Of a DNA stretch of 23,929 nucleotides, positions 8,495 to 15,935 are shown in pieces. The notes beneath the pieces were generated by a model that was not told the origin of the DNA, ran no database searches, and was given only the letters and a program-made list of their open reading frames with translations. Position 1 is the first letter of the stretch. Each line of letters opens with the position of its first letter. Made by a program: the position numbers and the translations under genes. This DNA comes from CAIKLP01 sp039798705 (GTDB taxonomy: Bacteria; Bacteroidota; Bacteroidia; Sphingobacteriales; Sphingobacteriaceae), in the NCBI GenBank assembly GCA_039798705.1, contig JBDKFN010000025.1:1-23929 (forward strand), read 5' to 3'.

Positions 8495-8501
8495 ACTTTT
8501 T
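8471..8501 (+). promoter_or_regulatory. Weak candidate promoter of the RND-type exporter gene
   Basis: TTG (8471-8473), a 20-nt spacer and TACTTTTT (8494-8501). The latter matches TAnnTTTG except for the last base. It lies 20 bp before the ATG at 8522 and overlaps the inverted repeat. Confidence 0.35.
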
Positions 8502-8521
8502 AAAGGACAAAGCCAAAGAAG

Positions 8522-10849
8522 ATGTGGTCTAAATTTACCGATTTGATATTGAAAAGAAGAGTGATAATGCTGACTATCAGTTTATTAATTACTCTTTTCA
8601 TGCTTTACAAAGGCAAAGAAGTAGAACTATCTTTCGCAGGCGCTAAAGTATTGCCAGTGAACGACCCTGCATTTATTGCCTACGAGCAGTTCAAACAGCA
8701 ATATGGCGAAGATGGAACGGTATTGGTTATTGGCTTGAAATCTGAACAACTTTTTGAACAACATTTATTAAATGACTGGCAAAATTTGTCGAGTGAATTG
8801 AAAAAAATAAATGGCATCACCAATGTTCTTTCAATTAGCCATGCCTTCAATTTAAAAAAAGATACAAGTTCGCAATCGTTCGTGGTAGAAAAGATCATGA
8901 ACGAGCCTGCTCAAAATCAATTAGCTGCCGATAGCATTCGTTCAAAGTTTTATAGCCTTCCGTTTTATGAAGGTTTGTTAATTAACAAAGATTCGAATGC
9001 AACTCTCATTGCTGTTAATTTTTCTAAAGAAACTTTAAACACCAGCAAACGCGCAGGCGTATTGAAAGAAATTTTAGCGCTCACGCAAGTGTTCGAAGCT
9101 AAACACCAAGTAAAATTGCACCTCTCGGGCTTACCTTATATTCGCACAGTTGTTTCAAATAAAATTGCTGGTGAGTTTAAATTGTTCTTAGCCTTAGCTG
9201 TTTTAATCACGTCAATTATTTTATTGCTATTCTTTAGGTCATTGTCTGCGGTAATTTTTCCTTTACTAGTGGTGGGCATTGGTGTCGTATTTTCTTTAGG
9301 CACACTGGTTTTGTTTGGTTATAAAATTACCTTATTAACCGCCTTAATTCCTCCACTTATTGTTGTGATAGGAATTCCAAATTGCATTTTACTATTGAAT
9401 AAATACCATACAGAATACATGCTGCACCAAAATAAAATGCAGGCATTGAGTATTGCTGTTAAAAGAATTGGAACAACTACTTTTTATGCCAATGTAACTA
9501 CCGCAATTGGCTTTGGGGTATTCGCGTTTACAAAAAGTGAAGTGCTGACGCAATTTGGTATTGTAGCGGCTATCAATGTAATGGCAACCTGGATTATGTC
9601 AATGGTATTGATTCCGATTATATTTAGTTTTTTGCCAAACCCAAAACAATGGCAAACCAAACACCTAGAAAATCGATTTTTAAAATCATTCCTACAACGC
9701 ATTGACCATTGGATTCAATTTGATAGGAGAAAAATTTACCTCATTACCTGTTTACTTGTAATTGTTTCATTTATTGGCATTGCTAAAATTAATGTGAATG
9801 GTTACATGGTAGACGACCTTCCAAAAAACGATCCGATTCTAGCTGACTTGAAATTTTTCGAACAAAACTTTGATGGCGTTTTACCATTAGAAATTAAAAT
9901 TGATTCGAAAAGAAAAAACGGATTGGCAAATATTTCAATGCTTAAAAAAATAAGCAAGCTAGAAAGTATGATTAGCGCCTATCCTGCATTTTCAAAATCG
10001 TTATCGGTAAACGAAGTGCTGAAGTTCTCTAAACAAGCTTACTACAACGGCGATCCTAATTTTTACAGCAGCCCAACACAGGCAGAAGCGATGTTCATTT
10101 TAAAATATGCTAAAAACTCAGGAAAGGGAAGTGGAAGCAACTCATTGATGCGCGCTTATGTAGACAGTTTAAACCAAACTACCCGCATTAGTTTTCAAAT
10201 GGCAGACATTGGTTCAAAAAAATCAAATGAATTGTTGAGCGAAATTAAACCGCGAATTGATTCCATTTTTAATCCAGAAAAATTTGAGGTATTAATTACA
10301 GGCGCGAGTGTAATTTTTGTAGACGGAACGAATTATTTATTTACCAATTTAAGAGAGAGTTTATTATTAGCCATTGCACTTATTGCATTCTTGATGTTAA
10401 TATTATTCAGAACCTTGAAGATGGTAGCAATAAGTTTATTGCCAAACATTATTCCATTACTAATTACCGCGGGTATTATGGGTTTTGTAGGCATCAGTTT
10501 AAAACCTAGTACCATTTTAATTTTTAGCATTGCCTTCGGAATTGCATCCGACCAAACATTGTATTTTCTAACCAAATATAGACACGAACAAAAAACAAAG
10601 AACTGGGATATTTCTAGGTTGACCTCTATTACCCTAAAGGAATCTGGGTTAGGCATGATTTATACCGCCATTATTTTATTCTTTGGATTTGGTATTTTTG
10701 CAGCTTCTAATTTTGGTGGAACAGTATCATTAGGTATTTTAATTTCAATCACCTTATTGGTAGCCGTAATTTCAAATTTGATTTTATTACCAAGTTTATT
10801 ATTGAGTTTAGAAAAAAGTATTAACAAAAAAGCCGCAAGCGAATTATAG
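8522..10849 (+). CDS. RND superfamily (MMPL/Patched-type) membrane exporter
   Basis: A 775-residue polytopic inner-membrane protein with RND/MMPL architecture. There is one TM helix at about 13-31, then a large extracytoplasmic loop to about 218. A cluster of TM helices follows to about 370, including the conserved stretches IPPLIVVIGIPNCILLLNKY and GTTTFYANVTTAIGFGVFAF. After that come another TM helix (about 405-423), a second large loop, and a final TM cluster at 612-755 containing SIAFGIASDQTLYFLTKYRH. The internal duplication and the Asp in the second cluster are typical of proton-driven RND pumps. There is no adjacent membrane-fusion or outer-membrane channel gene, so this is probably not a tripartite drug pump; export of lipids, hopanoid-like molecules or other hydrophobic compounds is possible but unproven. 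ileS starts 1 bp after its stop, so the two are likely co-transcribed. Confidence 0.85.
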   Translation: MWSKFTDLILKRRVIMLTISLLITLFMLYKGKEVELSFAGAKVLPVNDPAFIAYEQFKQQYGEDGTVLVIGLKSEQLFEQHLLNDWQNLSSELKKINGITNVLSISHAFNLKKDTSSQSFVVEKIMNEPAQNQLAADSIRSKFYSLPFYEGLLINKDSNATLIAVNFSKETLNTSKRAGVLKEILALTQVFEAKHQVKLHLSGLPYIRTVVSNKIAGEFKLFLALAVLITSIILLLFFRSLSAVIFPLLVVGIGVVFSLGTLVLFGYKITLLTALIPPLIVVIGIPNCILLLNKYHTEYMLHQNKMQALSIAVKRIGTTTFYANVTTAIGFGVFAFTKSEVLTQFGIVAAINVMATWIMSMVLIPIIFSFLPNPKQWQTKHLENRFLKSFLQRIDHWIQFDRRKIYLITCLLVIVSFIGIAKINVNGYMVDDLPKNDPILADLKFFEQNFDGVLPLEIKIDSKRKNGLANISMLKKISKLESMISAYPAFSKSLSVNEVLKFSKQAYYNGDPNFYSSPTQAEAMFILKYAKNSGKGSGSNSLMRAYVDSLNQTTRISFQMADIGSKKSNELLSEIKPRIDSIFNPEKFEVLITGASVIFVDGTNYLFTNLRESLLLAIALIAFLMLILFRTLKMVAISLLPNIIPLLITAGIMGFVGISLKPSTILIFSIAFGIASDQTLYFLTKYRHEQKTKNWDISRLTSITLKESGLGMIYTAIILFFGFGIFAASNFGGTVSLGILISITLLVAVISNLILLPSLLLSLEKSINKKAASEL

Positions 10850-10850
10850 C

Positions 10851-13800
10851 ATGAGCAAGTATCCAGAATATAAACAATTACAATTAGCTCAAATAGGAAA
10901 AGACATGTTAGCCTATTGGCAAGCACAAGGAATCTTTGAGCAAAGTATTTCATCAAGACCAGCAGACAAGCCTTATACTTTTTACGAAGGACCACCTTCG
11001 GCAAATGGCTTACCTGGTATTCACCATGTCTTGTCTAGATCGATCAAAGATATTTTTTGTCGTTATAAAACATTAAAAGGCTTTCAAGTAAAAAGAAAAG
11101 GTGGTTGGGATACACACGGCTTACCAATTGAACTTGCTGTAGAAAAAGCTTTAGGTATTACCAAAGAAGATATCGGTAAAAAAATATCTGTTGACGATTA
11201 CAATGCGGCTTGCAAAAAAGAAGTAATGCGTTATACCGATGTATGGAATGACCTTACGCAAAAAATGGGTTATTGGGTAGACCTTGAACATCCATACATT
11301 ACTTATAAAAACGAATACATTGAAACGTTGTGGTGGTTGTTAAAACAATTGCATGACAAGAATTTATTATACAAAGGATATACCATTCAGCCTTTCTCTC
11401 CTGCTGCAGGAACGGGCTTGAGTTCGCATGAATTGAATCAGCCGGGAACTTATAAGAATGTTAAAGACACTTCGGCTGTTGCGCAATTTAAAGCAATTAC
11501 AGAAGACACTTTTTTAAGCCAATACGGAACTGTTTATTTTTTAGCTTGGACCACAACTCCATGGACACTTCCTTCGAATACTGCATTAGCAGTTGGAAAA
11601 AATATTTCTTATCAATTAATTAAAACTTTTAACCCTTATACATTTGAACCTGTTCAAGTAATTGTTGCAAAAGATTTAGCAGGTAAATATTTTACTGAAA
11701 AAAATGCTGCTGCTAGTTTTGCTGAATATCAACCAGGCGATAAAATTATTCCGTTTGAAATTATTACAGAATTTATTGGTAGCGATTTAGCGAACATTCG
11801 TTACGAACAACTTTTACCATATGTTCAGCCAACCGATGGCGATGCTTTTAAAGTAATCATTGGTGATTTTGTAACAACGGAAGACGGTACCGGTATTGTT
11901 CACATTGCGCCAAGTTTTGGTGCGGATGACTTTAGGGTTGCCAAACAAAACGGCATTGGCTCTTTAACATTAGTTGACAAGCGTGGTCGTTTTGTTGCTG
12001 AGGTTTCCGACTTTGCAAATGAATTTGTCAAAGAAGATTATTTATCGGCAGAAGAAAAAGAAATTGAAAGAGCAAAACAAAACAGAGATAAATATTTATC
12101 TGTTGACGAAAGAATTGCCATTAAATTAAAAACAGAAAACAAAGCGTTCAAAGTTGAAAAATACGAACACAGTTATCCGCATTGCTGGAGAACCGACAAA
12201 CCTATTTTATACTATCCATTAGATTCTTGGTTTATTAAATCAACTGCTTTCAAAGAGCGCATGGTTGAATTAAATAAAACCATTAATTGGAAACCCGAAT
12301 CAACCGGAACGGGAAGGTTTGGTAACTGGTTGGAAAATTTAGTGGATTGGAATTTATCTCGTTCCCGTTATTGGGGTACACCACTTCCTATTTGGAGAAC
12401 AGCAGATGGCAAAGAAGAAATTTGCATTGATTCCATGGTGAGCATGAATGCTGCCATTGCAAAATCAATAGCAGCTGGTTTTATGCCTGCAGGTTTTGAA
12501 TTAAAAGATTTACATCGCCCTTATGTTGACGATGTAATTTTAGTTTCTAGTACAGGTGAAAAAATGTTTAGAGAACCAGACTTAATTGATGTTTGGTTTG
12601 ACTCAGGTGCAATGCCTTATGCACAATGGGGTTTAGACCAAAGCAAATTAGCAGCAGGTGATAAACATCCATTTAATAGCGAATGGAATAATGCATACCC
12701 TGCAGATTTTATTGCTGAAGGTGTTGACCAAACTAGGGGTTGGTTCTTTACACTACACGCTATATCAACCATGTTGTTTGATTCTGTATCTTATAAAAAC
12801 GTAATTTCTAACGGATTGGTTTTAGATAAGAATGGAAATAAAATGTCTAAGCGTTTAGGCAACGGAATTGATCCTTTCGAAACCATTGATAAATATGGCG
12901 CCGACGCAACTCGTTGGTATATGATTAGCAATGCCGCTCCATGGGATAATTTAAAATTTGACATGGATGGTTTAGTAGAAGTTCAAAGAAAATTCTTTGG
13001 CACGCTTTACAATACCTATACTTTCTTTGCACTATATGCAAACATTGATGGATTTGAAATCAATGAAAATGACATAACACCTGTTCAAGCGCGCGCAGAG
13101 CTTGACCAATGGATTATTTCAGCGCTTCAAAAATTAATTTTAGAAGTGGAAGAAAGCTATGAAAACTACGAACCACACCGCGCTGCAAGAGCCATTCAAT
13201 ATTTTGTAGACGAACATTTATCTAATTGGTATGTGCGTTTATCGAGAAGAAGATTTTGGAAAGGGGAATTAACTGCAGATAAAAAAGCAGCCTACGAAAC
13301 TTTATTTGAATGCTTAACTACCATTAGCCAATTGATGAGCCCTGTTGCTCCTTTCTTTGCTGAATGGTTATATAAAAACTTAACAGATACTTTACGTGAA
13401 AAAGGTTTGAGCAAGGATTCTAAATTTGAAGCCCAATCTATTCACTTAAGCTATTTAACGGGTGCAAATACGGCACTTATAAATGAAGGCTTAAACGAAA
13501 GCATGTTATTGGCTCAAAATATTTCTTCAATGGTATTATCATTGAGGAAAAAAGTGAGCATCAATGTGCGTCAACCTTTATCTAGAATTCTAATTCCTTC
13601 TTTAGGAAAAGACTTTGAAGCGAAGGTAGAAGCCATTAAACACCTGATTTTATCGGAAACCAACATTAAAAACATTGAATACCTAACCGATTCGCATGGT
13701 TTCATCCATAAAAAGATCAAACCTAACTTTAAGGCTTTAGGAGCGAAAGTTGGTAAAGACATGAAAGAGGTGGCTGCAGCATTAACGGCATTAGATCAAA

Positions 13801-14228
13801 ATCAAATTCTTGAATTTGAAAAAAATGGCCAATACACGCTTGAAAACAATAATTATGTCATCGATATAGCGGATGTGGAAATTGTAGCGGAAGATATTCC
13901 AGGCTGGTTAGTAAATGTGATGGGTAAATTAACGGTAGCCCTAGATGTGAGCATTTCAGAAGAATTAAGGTTGGAAGGACTTGCCCGTGAAATAATAAAT
14001 CGCATCCAAAATCTGCGAAAGGATAAAGGATTCGAGGTTACTGACAAAATTCAGGTCAAGATTTTAGACAATGACTATATTAAAGAGGCTATAAATAAGA
14101 ATTTAAATTATATTTGCGCCGAAATTCTAGCAACCCAAATGTCATTTGTTGCTGGAGATTTATTAAACAAAGAAAGAGTAGAAATAAATGAAAAAGAAGT
14201 CTACATCAGCATCGAAAAAGATAGCTAA
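10851..14228 (+). CDS. ileS: Isoleucyl-tRNA synthetase (eukaryote-like, long form)
   Basis: A 1125-residue class I aminoacyl-tRNA synthetase that charges tRNA-Ile and edits misactivated valine. The N-terminal signature is GPPSANGLPGIHHVLSRSIK, with the HIGH-equivalent motif GIHH at residues 56-59. The KMSKR loop is at 664-668. The CP1 editing domain lies between them (LAWTTTPWTLPSNTALAV is characteristic), and the anticodon-binding helical domain follows KMSKR. The active-site stretch EGVDQTRGWFFTLHAISTML is present. The GPPSANG-PGIHH signature and overall length correspond to the second bacterial/eukaryote-like IleS class, which is usual in Bacteroidota and often less sensitive to mupirocin (family knowledge, not tested here). 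The gene follows the exporter by 1 bp and its last 41 bp overlap the start of the DksA-like gene. Confidence 0.97.
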   Translation: MSKYPEYKQLQLAQIGKDMLAYWQAQGIFEQSISSRPADKPYTFYEGPPSANGLPGIHHVLSRSIKDIFCRYKTLKGFQVKRKGGWDTHGLPIELAVEKALGITKEDIGKKISVDDYNAACKKEVMRYTDVWNDLTQKMGYWVDLEHPYITYKNEYIETLWWLLKQLHDKNLLYKGYTIQPFSPAAGTGLSSHELNQPGTYKNVKDTSAVAQFKAITEDTFLSQYGTVYFLAWTTTPWTLPSNTALAVGKNISYQLIKTFNPYTFEPVQVIVAKDLAGKYFTEKNAAASFAEYQPGDKIIPFEIITEFIGSDLANIRYEQLLPYVQPTDGDAFKVIIGDFVTTEDGTGIVHIAPSFGADDFRVAKQNGIGSLTLVDKRGRFVAEVSDFANEFVKEDYLSAEEKEIERAKQNRDKYLSVDERIAIKLKTENKAFKVEKYEHSYPHCWRTDKPILYYPLDSWFIKSTAFKERMVELNKTINWKPESTGTGRFGNWLENLVDWNLSRSRYWGTPLPIWRTADGKEEICIDSMVSMNAAIAKSIAAGFMPAGFELKDLHRPYVDDVILVSSTGEKMFREPDLIDVWFDSGAMPYAQWGLDQSKLAAGDKHPFNSEWNNAYPADFIAEGVDQTRGWFFTLHAISTMLFDSVSYKNVISNGLVLDKNGNKMSKRLGNGIDPFETIDKYGADATRWYMISNAAPWDNLKFDMDGLVEVQRKFFGTLYNTYTFFALYANIDGFEINENDITPVQARAELDQWIISALQKLILEVEESYENYEPHRAARAIQYFVDEHLSNWYVRLSRRRFWKGELTADKKAAYETLFECLTTISQLMSPVAPFFAEWLYKNLTDTLREKGLSKDSKFEAQSIHLSYLTGANTALINEGLNESMLLAQNISSMVLSLRKKVSINVRQPLSRILIPSLGKDFEAKVEAIKHLILSETNIKNIEYLTDSHGFIHKKIKPNFKALGAKVGKDMKEVAAALTALDQNQILEFEKNGQYTLENNNYVIDIADVEIVAEDIPGWLVNVMGKLTVALDVSISEELRLEGLAREIINRIQNLRKDKGFEVTDKIQVKILDNDYIKEAINKNLNYICAEILATQMSFVAGDLLNKERVEINEKEVYISIEKDS

Positions 14229-15288
14229 ACCGGCAGCAAAAGCTAAACCGGCAGCGAAAAAGGCAGTTGCGAAGGCTCCAGCAAAGAAAAAGGTTGTTGC
14301 GAAGGCAGCTCCTAAAAAAGCAGTGGCAAAAGCGCCAGTGAAAAAAGTTGTAGCGAAAGTTGCTCCTAAAAAAGTAGTGGCAAAAGCTCCAGCGAAAAAA
14401 GTAGTAGCAAAAGCTGCTCCTAAAAAAGCGGTGGCAAAAGCTCCAGCGAAAAAAGTAGTGGCGAAAGTTGCTCCTAAAAAAGTAGTGGCAAAAGCTCCAG
14501 CGAAAAAAGTAATAGCGAAAGCTGCTCCTAAAAAAGCGGTAGCGAAAGCACCAGCGAAAAAAGTAGTAGCGAAAGTTGCTCCTAAAAAAGCAGTGGCAAA
14601 AGCACCAGCGAAAAAAGTAGTAGCAAAAGCTGCTCCTAAAAAAGTAGTGGGAAAACCAGCAATTAAAAAAGCAGTAGTAGCAACTCCAGCTCCTAAAAAA
14701 GTAATTGGTAAACCGGCTGTTAAAAAAGCAGCTGAACCAGTTGTTAAAAAAGTAGTAGGAAAACCAGCTGTTAAAAAAGTGGCTGAGCCAGTAAAAGCGG
14801 TAAAGGTGGTAGTTGAAAAACCTATTGTGAAAAAACCTGTAGAGGTTAAAAAACCAGTAGAAATTAAAAAACCTGAACCGGTAAATATTGTGATTCCTCG
14901 CGTGCAAGATCCAAATGAAAAAAGTCGTTATTCAGATTCTGAATTAATCGAATTCAAAGAGATCATCACTAAGAAATTAGCCTCTGCTAGAGAAGAATTA
15001 CAATTGTTAACAGAAACGTTGAGCAACCCTAATAACAATGGAACAGACGATACTGCTGGTACTTTTAAAGTATTAGAAGATGGCTCTGCAACATTAGAAA
15101 AAGAACACGTGAATCAATTGGCGGTTCGTCAAAGAAAATTCATTGATCAATTAGAAGCTGCTTTGATTCGTATCAAAAACAAAACTTATGGTATCTGTAG
15201 AGAAACTGGAAAGATCATTCCTAAAGAAAGATTAAGAGCAGTTCCTCATACAACTTTAAGTATGGAAGCTAAATTGAAACAAAACTAA
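14188..15288 (+). CDS. DksA/TraR-family protein with long histone-H1-like Lys/Ala/Pro repeat domain
   Basis: A 366-residue protein with two parts. Residues 1-247 are extremely basic and low-complexity. They contain seven units of about 18 residues of the type AVAKAPAKKVVAKAAPKK (residues 26-152), then degenerate GKPAVKK/AEPV/KKPVE units, like the tails of histone H1 and of bacterial H1-like or AlgP proteins. Residues 248-366 are a DksA/TraR module: YSDSELIEFKEIITKKL, a predicted coiled coil, NNGTDDTAGTFKVLEDGS, then RQRKFIDQLEAALIRIKNKT and YGICRETGKIIPKERLRAVP. Only one cysteine (Cys337) of the classical four zinc ligands remains, which is usual for the Bacteroidota version. Stand-alone homologues are about 120-130 residues. 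It may bind RNA polymerase through the C-terminal module while the tail binds DNA or RNA; that is inference. It overlaps ileS by 41 bp and is followed by a strong terminator. The start at 14188 is the first ATG in frame. Confidence 0.88.
   Translation: MKKKSTSASKKIAKPAAKAKPAAKKAVAKAPAKKKVVAKAAPKKAVAKAPVKKVVAKVAPKKVVAKAPAKKVVAKAAPKKAVAKAPAKKVVAKVAPKKVVAKAPAKKVIAKAAPKKAVAKAPAKKVVAKVAPKKAVAKAPAKKVVAKAAPKKVVGKPAIKKAVVATPAPKKVIGKPAVKKAAEPVVKKVVGKPAVKKVAEPVKAVKVVVEKPIVKKPVEVKKPVEIKKPEPVNIVIPRVQDPNEKSRYSDSELIEFKEIITKKLASAREELQLLTETLSNPNNNGTDDTAGTFKVLEDGSATLEKEHVNQLAVRQRKFIDQLEAALIRIKNKTYGICRETGKIIPKERLRAVPHTTLSMEAKLKQN
14263..14643 (+). repeat. In-frame tandem repeat, seven ~54-bp units with a 108-bp two-unit period
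   Basis: The DNA encodes seven 18-residue units (the first has one extra Lys). Units alternate between an AAPKK and a VAPKK ending and between an Ala and a Val first residue. Units 2+3, 4+5 and 6+7 therefore form three near-identical 36-residue dimers. Codons are also highly conserved between copies, for example a recurrent AAAAAAGTAGTAGC run. This implies recent expansion by dimer duplication rather than selection on the protein alone. Confidence 0.9.
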
Positions 15289-15307
15289 TTCAATAATCCT
15301 ATTTATT

Positions 15308-15341
15308 AAAAATGCCTGTCTATTTCAGACAGGCATTTTTT
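15308..15341 (+). terminator. Rho-independent terminator after the DksA-like gene, directly upstream of lspA
   Basis: A perfect stem: AAAAATGCCTGTCT (15308-15321), loop ATTTC, AGACAGGCATTTTT (15327-15340), with a T-run at the 3' side and an A-run at the 5' side. It ends 11 nt before the lspA ATG, leaving no room for a promoter downstream of it. Confidence 0.9.
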
Positions 15342-15352
15342 AAATTACCTCA

Positions 15353-15931
15353 ATGAAATTCAATAATTACCACAAGTCTATCTTGATTATTTTTTTGGTG
15401 CTATTCATAGACCAGTTCATCAAGTATTGGATTAAAACCAATTTATTTATTGGTGAAGAAATTCCAGTTTTTGGTAATTGGTTTATTATTCATTTCACAG
15501 AGAACAATGGAATGGCTTTTGGCGTTGAATTAGGCGGTAGCTATGGTAAGTTAGCCCTTAGTTTATTTAGGGTAATTGCGGTATTTGGGATTGGTTATAT
15601 TCTACATTACATCATCAAACACAAATATCACTTTGGCTTAATTACCTGCGTATCCTTGGTCTTAGCCGGTGCCTTAGGTAATATTATTGATTCTGTTTTT
15701 TATGGTAAAATATTTGGATACGAAAACTGGCTACACGGAAGAGTAGTAGATATGTTTTACTTTCCAATCATTAGAGGGCATTACCCAAATTGGTTTCCAC
15801 TGTTTGCAAATGAAGAATTTATTTTCTTCCGCCCCGTATTTAATTTTGCAGATGCCGCAATCAGTGTTGGCGTAATTTGCATATTAATTTTCCAAACTAC
15901 TTTCTTAAAAGAAAAAGATTTAATCAACTAA
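15353..15931 (+). CDS. lspA: Lipoprotein signal peptidase (signal peptidase II)
   Basis: A 192-residue inner-membrane aspartyl protease. It removes the signal peptide from prolipoproteins after lipid attachment to the +1 cysteine. Four hydrophobic segments are visible, the first at about residues 8-26. Signature motifs are present: ENNGMAFG, GALGNIIDSVFYG, GRVVDMFYF with catalytic Asp133, and FNFADAAISVGV with catalytic Asp167. The insertion between the two Asp motifs (PIIRGHYPNWFPLFANEEFI) is the longer version typical of Bacteroidota. The gene follows the DksA-like gene, but a terminator separates them. Its 3' end converges on serS with a 4-bp gap. The lnt gene in the same window acts later in the same lipoprotein pathway. 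Confidence 0.95.
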   Translation: MKFNNYHKSILIIFLVLFIDQFIKYWIKTNLFIGEEIPVFGNWFIIHFTENNGMAFGVELGGSYGKLALSLFRVIAVFGIGYILHYIIKHKYHFGLITCVSLVLAGALGNIIDSVFYGKIFGYENWLHGRVVDMFYFPIIRGHYPNWFPLFANEEFIFFRPVFNFADAAISVGVICILIFQTTFLKEKDLIN

Positions 15932-15935
15932 ATCT

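Noticed and set aside
8522..10849. Tripartite drug efflux system
   Set aside because: No membrane-fusion protein or outer-membrane channel is adjacent, and the length and topology fit MMPL/Patched-type exporters rather than AcrB-type pumps of about 1000 residues.
14263..14643. Possible CRISPR array because of regular repeats
   Set aside because: Repeats are contiguous, in frame and have no variable spacers; they encode a protein tail.
14260..14660. Repeated A6-G runs as programmed frameshift or phase-variation sites
   Set aside because: The runs are read as AAA AAA G.., not in the A AAA AAG phase needed for -1 frameshifting, and six As are short for transcriptional slippage. The downstream DksA frame is intact.
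14206..14907. Minus-strand 233-residue open frame rich in Phe/Arg/Tyr across the DksA-like gene
   Set aside because: It is the shadow of the plus-strand lysine-rich repeat array (AAA/AAG codons read in reverse give Phe and Leu). It has no start context or recognisable domain.
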